Assembly (NCBI GenBank): GCA_023213315.1
Contig: JAKCPI010005234.1
Coordinates: forward strand, 1-64,000
Direction: 5' to 3'
Source of the DNA: Euborellia annulipes
Lineage: Eukaryota; Arthropoda; Insecta; Dermaptera; Anisolabididae
DNA: 64,000 nt
Shown here piece by piece: positions 32,299 through 43,751 of the stretch (position 1 is the first letter of the stretch; each line of letters begins with the position of its first letter). The notes below the pieces were generated by a model. That model saw only the letters and a program-made list of their open reading frames with translations, ran no database searches and was not told where the DNA came from. The translations under genes were made by a program, and so were the position numbers.

Positions 32299-32491
32299 TT
32301 TAACCCGAGTAAAAATGATTCAAAATGATCGTGGGATACACACGCCCGCAGCAGGTCTGCATAGTGAACCTTTAGGGACACACAGGGATGGATATACACG
32401 CCCACACCAGGAACACACATTTTTCTTCTGGTCACTTTCGATCTACCGTGTGTGTCCCTGGTGCAGGCGTGTGTATCCCTGGGCTCATTAA
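32299..32491. repeat. Partial copy of the 62.0-62.6 kb fold-back family
   Basis: It starts ACCCGAGTAAAAATGAT, followed by GATACACACGCCCGCAGCAG, GTCTGCATAGTGAACCTT, and a piece with TTCTTCTGGTCACTTTCGAT and GTGTGTGTCCCTGGTG. All blocks recur at 62016-62596. Only one outer end is present here. Confidence 0.6.
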
Positions 32492-33726
32492 AGAACAGGA
32501 CCTAGGTGCGGCCCTGAGTGGGAGTTGTATTTCGTAGATGAAAATTTCTTGACTGAAAGAAGCGATCAAGAGTAATAACATCTTAGCAAACACTTTGCAT
32601 AATATTCCTTCAAGTTTCAAGAATACAACTAATTTATTTACTCAATAAAAAATAGGGTTGCATAAAATAATATTTTCTTATTTTTTTTATTTAAATATAA
32701 AGTGTTTATATAAAATTTAAGATTGCTTCTCGGTTAAAAAATTCATCCCTTTGAGAAGTTATCTCTTTTGTTTTGAAGTCATTACGTCAGAGAGGAAACT
32801 TTGAAATAGCTTGACAAGTTTTTATAATATTTTTTTTTCGCCTAAGTAATTTTATTTGAATAGTCAAGACGAGGTTAAAAAAAAGTCATTCATCTTTTAT
32901 CCTTTTTTTTTTTTTTTAAATAAAATTATTCAATTACGAATAGAGTATCATAATTTTATTCAATTTGTTAGTGAAATAAAATCGGCAAACAAGATAAAAC
33001 ATATAAAAATAAAGGGTCGGACTAAGCCGAGCGCACAACTTTGCCCACCCACTACTCAAGAAAAAAATATTTGTCCCCCCCCCAGAGCCCCCCTGATGGT
33101 CCAATGTTATACATATTATATATCATTTTACTCGGGAGGAAGTCTAGTTTCTGAATATATAAAAAAAATTATAGGTTATGTAAGAAAAAAATTTTTGTCC
33201 CCCCCCTAGAGCCCCCCCTAATGGTCCGATGTTTACCAAAAGCTTTTCAGTTCTTGGCCTCTATCCCTAGTTTATGGGTGCAAAATTTCAAAACAATTGA
33301 ATGAATAGTTTTTGAGATTTCGTTGACGAAAAAAATTACCACAGACATACACACACACACACACACACCCCCCCCCCCCCCACACACACACAGACATCAT
33401 TCCAAAAACTTCTTAAATGGATTCAGGGGACCTCAAAACGCATTTTGGCAGCTTCAGAAAAATTTCGATTTTTTTTACGATTACATTAACTTTACCTGTC
33501 CAACCTACGGTTGATGGGCAAAGTTAAAAACTACACTAATTGACCCTTAAAAAATTTTTCTGATTTATTTTCATTTCATTTACAATTAGAGAGGCATGAA
33601 TGGCGGATTTTCTCTAGCAATTTTAATTGTTTTTAGGGAATTTAGAGACGATTCAGCAGACAGAAAATGTATCGAATAGTTTATGTTGTTTCTACAACGA
33701 CGGTTATTATATTTTAAACATATTAA
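32492..33726. other. Intergenic with diverged repeat pieces
   Basis: CCCCCCCAGAGCCCCCCTGATGGTCC-type words occur twice (about 33076-33101 and 33200-33226). About 33400-33440 contains GGATTCAGGGGACCTCAAAACGC, the HINE-like block on the minus strand, near a CA/C simple repeat (33346-33390). No gene. Confidence 0.4.
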
Positions 33727-34122
33727 GGTGCGCGTCTCGGGGTGCTAATTTTGGGACTTTCCAGCGGCCACAATTTAGAAGCTATCGACCTCAAATTTTT
33801 TTTAAATTAAAGCTATTTAAAATATCTACAACTTATAGAAGCCCTTTTTTTGATTTTCGAAAAAAAAAATTTTTTTTTTAGATTAATCGCATTAAATAAA
33901 AGATATTTTAAAAAAAGGAGCTCTATAAGTTGTAGATAATTAAATTAGTAATCATTGTGTTAAAAAATAATTAATTTTTTGCCTTTAATTAATTAGCTGG
34001 AAAGTCTAGAATGAAATGCAATTTGTCCCTTGTTTTCCTATGGGGAACACTAACGCCATCTCTTGCCGCCTAGAGGAACTCGGTAGTCAAAAGCTTTCTA
34101 ACGACTTTTCGAGACGCGCACC
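33727..34122. mobile_element. TTAA-flanked MITE (piggyBac-like)
   Basis: Inverted ends GGTGCGCGTCTCG and CGAGACGCGCACC, flanked by TTAA on both sides (33723-33726 and 34123-34126). TTAA targeting is typical of piggyBac. It is 396 bp and non-coding, with an internal inverted pair around ATCTACAACTTATAGA (33826-33841 and 33922-33937). Confidence 0.72.
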
Positions 34123-34126
34123 TTAA

Positions 34127-34479
34127 AAAAAAAATGTTCATTGTTTCATGTCAAAATCTTTAATGAACATCTCACTTTTAAGATAATCTTTCGTTTATTT
34201 GAGGAATATCTTCTAACTAAAAAAAAGTCACGTTCTTAAATAGAGATCTAATAAACCCTTTATGATCTTTCAATCGACAGCGAAATGTCATTTTTCCTCT
34301 CTTGATAATATAAATGATAACGTCTTCGTTTTTCTCTTTCGATTCTCTTGATAATTTATAATTGCCATGTCATTTTTCGATCGTATTTTTCCCGGTTCTT
34401 TTTATACTTATAAGATGAAGCAAAGGAGATCGCACTGTGAATGATAGCAATTATAATAATTAATATCAGACGATGTCGA
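34127..34479. other. Intergenic
   Basis: No gene or repeat recognised. Confidence 0.3.
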
Positions 34480-34487
34480 CTACGAAG

Positions 34488-34981
34488 CAGGGGCGTCATT
34501 AGATTCTTCCTTTGTCCCCATGACCTCTCGTGATTGGAACAAGCTCCCTGCGTCTATCTTCCCCAAAACCTACAATCTTCAGACTTTCAAGTCTAATCTC
34601 AACAGGCATCTTCTCAGTTCCCGCAGTTGAGTTCCCCTTTTATGCTTCTCCTTTTGTTTTTATTTTCCTCCTGGCTGCATGTGACCACTGGTCATTATAG
34701 GTCTTCGGACCTTATGCACCCATTCCAAAAAAAAAAAAGAAGAGGGAACCTATATACATTTTGTACCAGAGGTGTAGGCCTATATTTAATTTTTCCGGCG
34801 GGGGGGGGAAAGGGCGAACTCATTTTTAAACATCCCCCTCCCCATGCACAAAAATAGTTTTAAAACACCGGCCCTGAGGGCCCCGGGCCCTCTCAAAAAC
34901 AAAGGGGTCTATGTCGGCTCGGGGCCTGGGGCGGACCGCCACCCCGGGGGGGGGCCCCCAGCCCCTCTCGGCACGCCTCTG
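34488..34981. mobile_element. hAT-type element containing a LINE fragment
   Basis: Inverted ends CAGGGGCGT and ACGCCTCTG lie between exact 8-bp duplications CTACGAAG (34480-34487 and 34982-34989). Inside are the LINE 3' end 34503-34740 and a very GC-rich right half (34860-34975, runs of C and G). Confidence 0.78.
34503..34740 (+). pseudogene. 5'-truncated LINE 3' end (CR1/Jockey type)
   Basis: It encodes the last 40 or so residues of the same LINE as at 47129-47770 (VPMTSRDWNKLPASIFPKTY, then LLSSRS and stop at 34628-34630). The same 3' UTR follows (GGTCATTATAGGTCTTCGG), with a poly-A ending near 34738. The reverse transcriptase itself is absent. Confidence 0.8.
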
Positions 34982-35072
34982 CTACGAAGGAGGTTAGGGT
35001 AGAAAAGAAGTTACTACTGAATTATTATGTCTGTAAGTCTAGCATCGGGTTTGGGAGATTTATGTTATAAAC

Positions 35073-35643
35073 CAGGGGTGGTCAACCCTCCTTGAACATT
35101 TTTGCGGCCCGCGACGTTCATCAAAAACAAAAAAAAAAAATTATTTATTTTGTTTTATTGAACAACAATCACGTTTCCACTAAATCTTCCGGCCTTCATC
35201 AGGACCTGTGTTTTGTTTGCCTCGAGCTTAGAGGGGCTCTTGGCAGCTCCTGAAAAAGGTCTGAACATTCGTCATTTGACATGACTTCTGGTTCAAAAGT
35301 GACCATCACTCAACCAAGAGCCCCTTTAAACTCGAGATAAATACTGGTAAAACACATGTTCTGATGGGCCGGAAGAATTGGCCGAAAGGTCGATATTGTT
35401 GTTCAATAAAGCAAAAAAAAAAAAAATGTTTTCCTTTATTTTGCTTGGCTGCCTTGTTCTTTTCATTATAAATTATACATTCAGCCACTACTCTTTGCAA
35501 TATATTTATTTTATTTTTTTACCCCAAAAAATATCTATAGGGAGTCTAAAAATAATATGGGGATACATAATTTTATATGAGGTCTGCGGGTTATGATGCA
35601 TTTCCAAAGTGACCCATAAGATCATTTGGGTTGGTCACCTCTG
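35073..35643. mobile_element. hAT-type element split by a fold-back
   Basis: Inverted ends CAGGGGTGGTCAACCC and GGGTTGGTCACCTCTG. Flanks TTATAAAC (35065-35072) and CTATAAAC (35644-35651) are an 8-bp duplication with one change. The middle is occupied by the hammerhead-bearing fold-back 35152-35412. Confidence 0.75.
35152..35412. repeat. Fold-back with hammerhead-like cores in both arms
   Basis: Arms 35152-35245 and 35318-35412 are inverted copies (GCTTTATTGAACAACAATC, the core, CAGGTCC/CATGTT, AAAACAC, CTCGAG, then GAGCCCC). The left arm on the minus strand has CTGATGA (35202-35196) ... GGAAAC (35178-35173) then GTG. The right arm on the plus strand has CTGATGG (35361-35367), a GGCC-paired helix II, then GAAAG and GTC. 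Each arm has a different damaged core position. Confidence 0.7.
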
Positions 35644-35651
35644 CTATAAAC

Positions 35652-37318
35652 CATACACTGAACTTCACATTTAACAATATAATTGAGTATAAAAACATAT
35701 TTGTTTGGAATTTGTTGACTTCCAGACTTTAAATGATTAAATTGTAAATTCTTTAAATGTCCCCAGGCGATCGCCACCCTCAAAGACCCCACACTGTATT
35801 CTGGTCAATCAGGTATATAATTCATTTCAAATGAATAAATCAGAATTCTATATCATAATCAAAGAAGTCTCAAAAGAGCGAAGGAGGGGATGGGTGATTT
35901 AATAAAGCTCTATTAGTTAAGCAAATATTGAATTCCCAGCTGTCTTTGATTCTCTCCCATTATAATGAATGGAATTCTCATTTATGCCAATGATTAAATC
36001 ATTTTGGGGAAACAATCGATGGTCATTAAGTGCAACTCGTTGTTCTCGTAATATAAAATAGCGACAGCTATTAATATGGACCTTAATGACTAAAAACTTT
36101 TTTTGTCCATTTGTTTTTAAATTTTAAAAATTGAATTAATGGAAATGGAATTGAATTCAGAGTCAATCAATTTTAAATCTTTTAAACAAAAGCAAAAAAA
36201 AAAAAAAAAAACTTAATGTACATTTCTTGCTTTCCTTTTATCATTTAATTATAATCAAAGTTATTTAAATGAATAGAATTTTAATAATACTTTTAAAGGA
36301 ATATGAGGATTATTTAACAAGAATAATAGAAAATCTATATATTATATAAATATTGTATAACTCAAAAGAAAGGCAGTCAACAAAAAATATAAATCATCCC
36401 TGTCAAAGTTTCGAACTCATCTCTCGCTCATCATCGAAATCCCTTTCCTGCCTTCTTTCCTTCGTATCTCTTCATTATATTAATAACATTTTGTGATTTT
36501 ATATGAATTGCTTTTACTTTCTCTTACCTCTATATATGTTAATATATAGAGAGAGAAAGTATTGCAGTTCATGTCAATGAAATTCGAGAAAATTGTGATC
36601 TTAATATTGTACGGTCATTTTTCTCGCTCATTTAGGAACGATATACTCCAGATTTTAATTAATAACTTTTTATGCTTCCCTATAAGTCATTTGTTAAGTT
36701 TCATTCTTATCAAATAAATGGTTCCAGAGATATAAGTAAATAAAATATCATAGCGACATATCTATACATGCATAGGAACTTATTGAATATAGACTTCATT
36801 TTTTTGTCTTTCTATTCATTTTTCTGTTATTTCACACCTCTTTGGTTATTTTAAATGAAATTTAAAAAAATAAATATTGAAATTGTTCATTCTGGTGTTT
36901 ATACTGCCCTCTTTGACTAGTAAAATAATATTTTACTAGTAGTTATCATATTTAGAGAAAAGTATTTTATTTATTTATTTACATTACAAAGTTCTCTCCC
37001 TAAGGATGAATGTAAAGTAACAAATTTAGAATCCTAGATGCTAACTAAAATTCAAAGAATTTGTCTGCAGACATCGATAAGATTGGCCAGATTATTTATA
37101 TATTAAGAACCAACAGATTTGTTCAGCAATCTTTGAAACTCAATTGTAATAATTAAGATGTTTGTCTTTTGTCTGGACCAAAATCTATTTCAATTAAATA
37201 GGACCTTCTTAAAACAACCGGACCAAACAACTTTGCCCACTATACAAATATTATAATTGTGGGATTAAAATTTCATTTTGGATTGCTTGAGATCCGAAAT
37301 CCATACCCCTTGAATAAT
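35652..37318. other. Intergenic; possible conserved non-coding patch and HINE-like relic
   Basis: 36512-36600 is a truncated 5' end of the HINE-like family (TTTTACTTTCTCTTACCT). 35925-36105 has a less repetitive composition with several homeodomain/TCF-like words (CATTAAG, TCTTTGAT, ATTAATA), which could be regulatory but is unproven. Confidence 0.3.
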
Positions 37319-38307
37319 CTTTCTCTTACCTCTATAAATGTTAATATATAGAGAAAGTATTGGTTTCATGTCAAAAATTCGATGTCGAGATGTTGATGGA
37401 TCTTCACGTTTTGAGGTCCCCTAAGTCCAAAAAAGTGGTTTTCGCGACATGGTCTGTCTGTCTGTGTGTCTGTGTGTGTTCAATTTTAAGCATGAAGGAA
37501 TTGAGCTATGAGGCTGAAATTATATATACACTGGTGGACAAAATTAAGAGATGGAGTATTTTTCTAAATATCTCGAGAAATACTGAATACAAAGAAATAA
37601 AATTTGAAAATTTGAAAATCTTATTTAATGACAATGAAGTGTGCAAAACAACAATGAAAGTGAAATTCATTGGCAAGAGTTATGGCCAATAGTCCGATGT
37701 GGTCTGAAATTCATGATAAAAGAAGGTAGTGAAAGTGAGGCTAGCACGGTGCGGTTTGCCTCTAGTAAGGTGTGTGGTCACCTCTGACAGATAGGCAGCA
37801 TGTACAACGAGTATGCATGCTGTTAAGAAGAGAGTTTAGGAGTGCTTGTGGAATACCTTCCCACTCTTCCATGTGTGAAAATGCTTTCCATCTCTTAATT
37901 TTGTCCACCAATGTACAAGTTAAACACCCCCGGAAGCGTGAAAATAAGCTTTTAATCAAAATCGGCCAAAGAGTACTAGTACTTAATTGATGTACTTTTT
38001 CAGTTTTTTTCGATTTTCTCAAAATTCGCTCCAATGATTTTTTTTTTTAATTCATAAATCAATTATTTTTTAGATGCTCTTTAAAATGTATATTCTCATC
38101 TTGTCATTGAAATCTTCTGAAGACCACTTTATTTTTGTATTTCATAGAAAAGATAGGATAAATGGTTGCCATGGTAACAAAATATAAATATTTTCCCATA
38201 CTTATAAATTTTACATCTGTTCTGGTGTGACAAGCACAGAACACAACTTTCGATTACCGAAGGTAAGAGAAAGTTGTGTGCTGTGCGCCAGTCACACCAG
38301 ATTTTTT
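37319..38307 (+). mobile_element. HINE-like copy carrying a mariner-type MITE
   Basis: It starts CTTTCTCTTACC, then has the GGTCCCCTAAGTCC block, a GTCT/GT simple repeat (37456-37480), the interruption 37529-37913, resumption at ACAAGTTAAACACCCC, ATGGTTGCCATGGTAAC, and the 3' hairpin CTGGTGTGAC...GTCACACCAGATT (about 38222-38303). The 3' end is intact. Confidence 0.72.
37529..37913. mobile_element. Tc1/mariner-type MITE, 385 bp
   Basis: Inverted ends of about 28 bp (CACTGGTGGACAAAATTAAG ... and its complement ending CACCAATG) are flanked by TA on both sides (37527-37528 and 37914-37915), the Tc1/mariner target. Non-coding. It interrupts a HINE-like copy, so it is younger than that copy. Confidence 0.82.
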
Positions 38308-38990
38308 ATTATTAAAATAATTCAGTCAAATGATATTTTTCTAATCAGAGAAAACTTTTTTTTAAACAAAAGCCAATAACATGTTTATTTCAATACAAAC
38401 ATTATTTAATAAAAAATATGAAAAATATAAATAAAAGCATAACTTTTTTATATAAAATATTAAAAAACATTAAACGAGAAAAATTAATTGTGAGCCGGAA
38501 ATAATGAATAAAAATAAATTGAATTTATATTAATTTAATGGTGATATTATTTAAAACCAAAATGTTATCTGTTTCATTGAGTCTATGAACCATACAAAAC
38601 GTGTGATAACGTTCAGTCACTTTTTGTTGCTGTTGTTGTAGAATATATTTTGCGATTTTCCACCCGGTTGCATTGTGCCAAATGGCCATGAATGCAAACA
38701 ATGATAAAAAAAATAAACATTGGAAAAAAATCCTATAAAAAGGCATGTAAAATATTTAGTTTAGGCCTACATCAAGGTATTATTATTGTGTTTCCTAAGT
38801 AGATTCAAATCTAACCTAAGTCATTATGTAATGTATTGAAATTTATTACAAAAATAATAAAACAAAACCAATAATTTGAGATATTCCGCAAGCCTTTCAA
38901 TATAAAAAAAAAAATTACTTGAGGGAAATCATTTTTTTTTTTTTTTTTAATAGGCATTGCTAACAACTCTGAAGTAACAAATAAAAAATA
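38308..38990. other. AT-rich intergenic
   Basis: No gene recognised. The T-run at 38933-38948 is part of low-complexity DNA. Confidence 0.3.
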
Positions 38991-39234
38991 TAATGGATAT
39001 GGAGAAAATATACACCAGCGAGTTGCTTTCCACAATTAAAATAATTTATTCTGCAAATATTTCGGAATGCCTACGCAATCCATCTTCAGTGCATCAACTG
39101 GAACATTAAAAGATATACATGGTACAGCTGATAGGCAATTTTTTACAACATTATATCAATATACGTACATTACACATATGTGGAGCGTGTGTTAATTATA
39201 AAATCGCTGGTGTATATTTTCTCCATATCCATTA
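38991..39234. repeat. Fold-back with perfect 31-bp arms and a hammerhead-like motif
   Basis: Arms 38991-39021 and 39204-39234 are exact inverted copies (TAATGGATATGGAGAAAATA ...). On the minus strand, CTGAAGA (39089-39083) is followed by a strong helix II (GGATTGC / GCATTCC with one mismatch, loop GTAG) and GAAAT instead of GAAAC, so it is probably inactive. Confidence 0.65.
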
Positions 39235-39350
39235 CCTCAACGATCTGTCCCAGCAAAATTTTAACTTCTACTAATAAAAAATATGGCCCATTTTTTTTCT
39301 AAATTGAATTTAATCTTTCTTGTTGCTAAATTACAATACACATCTATTAA

Positions 39351-39827
39351 TTTTTACTTTCTCTTACCTTTATATGTTAATATAATATATAGGTATAATA
39401 TATAGCGAGAAAGTATTGAATTCATGTCAAAAATTCGATGTCGATTTGATGGATATATTTTTTGAGGTCCCCTGAATCCAAAAACTGTGTCTGTCTGCCT
39501 GTGTGTCTGTCTACGAACAAAATATCTCAAGAACGAAAAGAGCTAGGAGATTGAAATTTTATATTTATTTACCCCCTGGGATGTGACACGAAGAAACTTT
39601 TGAACAAAATTGGCCAAGAGTACTAGTAATTTACTCGGGCACTTTTTCAGTTTTTTTTTCGATTTTCTCAAAATTCGCTCCAACGATTTTGATTAAAATT
39701 CAAAAATCAATTATTTTTTAAATGCTCTTTTAAATGTATATTCTCATTTTGTCCTCGGAGTCTTTTGAAGCACAACTTATCAAAGGTAAGAGAAAGTTGT
39801 GTGTTGTGCGACACTCACACCAGATCT
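39351..39827 (+). mobile_element. HINE-like copy with internal deletion near 3' end
   Basis: It starts TTTTTACTTTCTCTTACC and has the GGTCCCCTGAATCC block and ATTCGCTCCAACGATTTTGA. It then jumps from AAGCACAACTTATC directly to AAAGGTAAGAGAAAGTTG and CTCACACCAGAT, so the middle and half of the 3' hairpin are lost. Confidence 0.65.
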
Positions 39828-40220
39828 TTGTTTTTTTTTTTTTAATTTACTAATTTTTCTTTTTTTTTTACCTTTTATTTTTTCATTAGAGACCTATATG
39901 CCAAAAAATTACAATTTTTGATGATGAAATGATTTAATGAGTGACTATTCATTAAGGGCGAAAAATATCAAACAATAATCGAGTAGCAAAATAATTTTTT
40001 TTTCTACTACTGTATTAATAATAAAGTAAATAAAACCACTTGATATTACCAGTATATAAATGATTTATTTTTTATTTATTAGGAAATAGGCAGCGCCATT
40101 ATGCCTTCATACAATTTTTGCATTGTACATAATTTGAAAAATTCAACTATATACAAAATCTCAGCTTACAAACGAACAAGGATATAAATAAATAAGGGTA
40201 CAAATAAATAAGAGTATATA
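39828..40220. other. Intergenic
   Basis: AT-rich, nothing recognised. Confidence 0.3.
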
Positions 40221-40477
40221 TGGACCCTGTTAGACCCTGTTATGCAATAGTGTGTCAAGCGCCAAAAAATTAAAAATTGAGTTAAGCACGGAATATTGTT
40301 TCAAATGCTATAAATAATAGTATTTTTATGAAATATGTCCTAAAAAAATTTATATTTAATGTTACTTGCACAATTGACAAAAAATAATTATATATAATCC
40401 AATGAAAACAAAAAATTAGTTAATTTTCTCAAAACGCGGTAGGTGGCGCTTGACACACTAATGCGTAGCAGGGTCCA
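40221..40477. mobile_element. TA-flanked MITE, 257 bp
   Basis: The ends TGGACCCTGTTA and CAGGGTCCA, with GTGTGTCAAGCGCC and GGCGCTTGACACAC just inside, are inverted repeats of about 30 bp. TA flanks both sides. The left end contains a short duplication (GACCCTGTTA twice). Same family as 47062-47875 and 47880-48148. Confidence 0.75.
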
Positions 40478-40539
40478 TATAGGCTAAATGATTTGATTTT
40501 TGAAATGTGACTTCGCTCAACTTGTAGATAAATCTAAAT

Positions 40540-40836
40540 CAGTGTTTCCCAACCTTTTGAAGTTGACGGCACCCCAAAAGTGCGTTGGGAATAACATTAC
40601 ACACTAGGGGCACCCTTCCTTTTTTTCCCCCCTAGCTAAACTAAATTTTTTCCGCACTCTGGAAAATTTTTGCCGCTTACTTGAAATCATTTTATCTTTT
40701 TTTTTTAGCAAAACTAAATTTACTCCATAATATAGTAAAATTTAATTTTTTTTCGTTTATCTAAATATTTCGCGGCACCCCTTAGCCATTCACGCGGCAC
40801 CTTTGGGTGCCGGGTCACACTGGTTGGGAATCACTG
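40540..40836. mobile_element. hAT-type MITE, 297 bp
   Basis: Inverted ends CAGTGTTTCCCAACC and GGTTGGGAATCACTG, flanked by the exact 8-bp duplication ATCTAAAT (40532-40539 and 40837-40844). Non-coding. Confidence 0.9.
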
Positions 40837-40844
40837 ATCTAAAT

Positions 40845-41564
40845 AGTTAATTTCTGTTAGATGACTAGGCGGAGTGAGGAATCAAGGGCCATCTCAAGAT
40901 TATTTTTTTATCTTAAGAAAATATTGAAAATATAGTAATAATAATTTATTCATAGTAAATTTATAAAGTTATTTTATATTCAGAATCACAATAATAATAA
41001 TATTTGACTCTAAGCTTTATGAAGACAGATTTTTATTCGGAGCTGTCAAAAATTCTTTACGATTGACGTGCAGTGAGCCGATGAGTGATTATTTGAGCTA
41101 TCGATCAGTGAGGCATTCGCGCTTCAGCAAAAGGGGGAAGTATGTGTCTTCAGCTCATCACTTGCATCTCCCCTAGGGGTCCAAGCGGGTTATAAAAAAA
41201 AAGTAAAAAGAACGGAAGCTTGTGAGAATTTATTGCAAGTTGCCTGGTTGCCTCTCTCGGATGTTCATTTAAAAAAATTTTTTTTTAAATTTGATAATTA
41301 ATGAATATAAAGTTAAGTTCAATTAAAAACTTGACCTGGGAGATTTGTGTTGGGTAATGATATCCGGCTATATTAAAATTGAATTGAGTTAATTTATAAT
41401 ATTCATATAACAAGTATTTATTTATATTGGAAATTTTAATTAAAATAATTTGGTTTTTTTTTTTTAATATTATTATTTGTTAGAGATTCATCAATATTTT
41501 GAAAATAATGAATGAAAATTTATATCATAATAGACTAATAGTAGAATTTTCCTAAGTAAAAAAA
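40845..41564. other. Intergenic
   Basis: Nothing recognised; 41040-41235 is a little less AT-rich than its surroundings. Confidence 0.3.
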
Positions 41565-41762
41565 ATCTGGTGTGACTGGTCGCACAGCACACAACTTTCT
41601 CTTACCTTAGATAATCGAATGTTGTGTTCTGGGCTTGTCACACCAGATTTTTTTTTGTGTCGAGCTATATTTAGTTTCCGCCGATATATTATTATTATTA
41701 TTATTTTTTTTTTTTAACATTCACACATTTTTCTCATTCACACTCACACACATTCACACAGT
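41565..41762 (-). repeat. HINE-like 3' hairpin relic and SINE tail
   Basis: 41567-41652 is the family's terminal hairpin (ATCTGGTGTGAC...GTCACACCAGATT) with little body after it. 41715-41762 is the tail of the 260-bp SINE (TTCTCATTCACACTCACACA). Both are truncated. Confidence 0.6.
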
Positions 41763-42489
41763 TGGGGGCGAAGGAGAACTTTATAAAAAGAAATAAAATT
41801 TAGATTTTTATGTCTTGATTTTTATTTAATAAATATAGTCCAGGAATTAATTAAAATTTATGGGCCTAAACTCCATTTGTTTATCCAACGATTCGGTTTG
41901 CCGATAATTTTAATTAAATTTGTAAGCAAAATCAATTTGTTTATTTTATATTCGGCGAGTTCCAAAATTCAACCTGGGTTCTGACCAGGTCATATACAAT
42001 GCAAGATGGACAAGACAGGTCCCCGAGTTGACCTTTGCTGCTTCTAATAACATTTTACTGCCCTTTTGGGAGAAATACAACAAAATGATATTGTGTTTGA
42101 ACAGGATAATAATAATTGATTAATTGTATCAAGGAGGGCTGTAACTTAAAGGAACAAAGATATCATATACAAAAGAGATTAAATAACATAATAAAATACA
42201 TTAATGAAACACCTCCCTTTTACTTTCAATTAAAAAGATAATTATTTGATTTTCATTTACAAAATTTATAAAAAAAAAAGTTAGATCATCCGATATTGGT
42301 GCTATTAATTACTAATTTTAAAAGTTTAATTTTTATTTAACAAAATAATTAAAAAAGTTTAAAATAAAATATTTTCATTTTTTTTTTTTTTAATTTCCCT
42401 GTTTATTAGTTTGTTTAGGTTTAAAATTAATAAATAAAATCTATAAAGATGATATTTCCAATACATTTGATTCAAATTTTTAGGTCTAA
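41763..42489. other. AT-rich intergenic
   Basis: No gene recognised. Confidence 0.3.
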
Positions 42490-42842
42490 GGGTGCGTACA
42501 CACCTGCGCTCTGCTCCGCTCGCGAGCACCATGTTCGTTAGATGTGTACGGGTTTTGAGATGCTCGCGAGCTGCTCGAGAGTCGCTCGCGAGCTGCTCGC
42601 CGCGATCCATCTCTTGTCGGCTTTTTCGACAAACCCTTTGATGGTTCGCGGCTCAGATTTGGACGGCGCGCTGCGGTGCCGCGAGCGGCTCGCGAGCAGC
42701 TCGCGAGCAAAATATAAAATATACCTACTTTTAGCCTTTATAAGTCTTCTCTAAATCATTATTTAAATATTTTTTTTTAATATTATCATCTTCTATGTCT
42801 CTCAGAGACCAGGGAGGTTAATTATATGTATATTATTTCCTT

Positions 42843-43017
42843 CACACTTTTTTCTCATGCACACTCACACACACGATTCACACAGTCTTTTCGGCAACTT
42901 AGGCCATTTAAGACTTTATACGATAACCGTTGTAATTAATAAATGTATTTGGGGTTCAGGCATTTCTATTTAAGCCATCTGGTATCCAAATGGCTTAAAT
43001 AAAATCTTCGGACTGCA
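42843..43017 (-). mobile_element. 5'-truncated tRNA-SINE with target duplication
   Basis: The tail and body of the 260-bp SINE on the minus strand, stopping before the tRNA-like head. The 12-bp duplication tattatttcctt flanks it exactly (42831-42842 and 43018-43029). The internal hairpin ATTTAAGCCATCTGG / CCAAATGGCTTAAAT is intact. Confidence 0.8.
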
Positions 43018-43186
43018 TATTATTTCCTTAAAATATAGGCCTATGATGATTTTATATAGTATTTTTTAAGTAAATTTTAATATCAGTTTTCAATAAATGA
43101 AGAATTAATCAAATATTTTCAAAGGATCGGGTTTAATAAAAAAAAAAATTATATAAAATATAAATTGATATTAAAATTTATTATTT

Positions 43187-43426
43187 TTATATTAAATAGA
43201 CTTGACAAATAATCTCTGACATTCGAGTAAAATTCTTATATTGACCGCTTATTTGTTGCGACCTCAAGTCCATCACAATTTCACTACCATTCTGTTTTTT
43301 AAATAGATTAGTACACCACCAACGTCGTTGTCTCCTTTTCTTTTTCGACAAACTTGCCATTAGCAAAAAAGCACCACTCATAACCGAAACGGCAAGAGCG
43401 TTTTCTCTATCTCGCCTCAGAGACAT
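43187..43426 (-). pseudogene. HARBI1-like transposase, N-terminal fragment
   Basis: A 79-codon open frame. It begins MSLRRDRENALAV and contains RRWWCTNLFKK and GQYKNFTRMS, which match the layout of the N-terminus of PIF/Harbinger nucleases (the W-rich motif, then the Y-x-N-F-x-R-M-S motif). The DDE catalytic domain that should follow is missing; the frame ends soon after the RMS motif. The position inside matching Harbinger-type inverted ends supports the call. It cannot act as a transposase. Confidence 0.62.
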
Positions 43427-43751
43427 TATTATCTACACCAAATAATAATTAGTTTAAATGTTTTTTATTAGTAATTAGGCGCGCTCAGCAACACAATCTA
43501 TTTGCGATTAATAATTATAAATAATTAATAATAAAAATTCCAAATTAATTAAAATGTTCGTGGCTTTTCTTTGGATCGCGGCAGGTTCGTCAAAATGAAT
43601 AATTTCAATGAAAATGGAACGAGCAACGAACACGAGCCGCGAACTGCTCGCGAGCGGAGCAGAGCGCAGGTGTGTACGCACCCTATCGTGGTGTAGTTAT
43701 TACCAGGTAGATAATTTTATAATAATCAATAGATAATTATATTATATATAG

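Larger units (their letters stand above)
42490..43683 (-). mobile_element. PIF/Harbinger element, degraded
   Basis: Inverted ends GGGTGCGTACACACCTGCG (left) and CGCAGGTGTGTACGCACCC (right), followed inward by CTCCGCTCGCGAG on both sides, bound a 1.19-kb element. Flanks are TAA and TAT, near the TWA targets of this superfamily. It keeps a transposase N-terminus (43187-43426, minus) but not the catalytic domain, and a SINE has inserted (42843-43017). The 204-bp MITE at 26811-27014 has the same ends. Confidence 0.72.
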
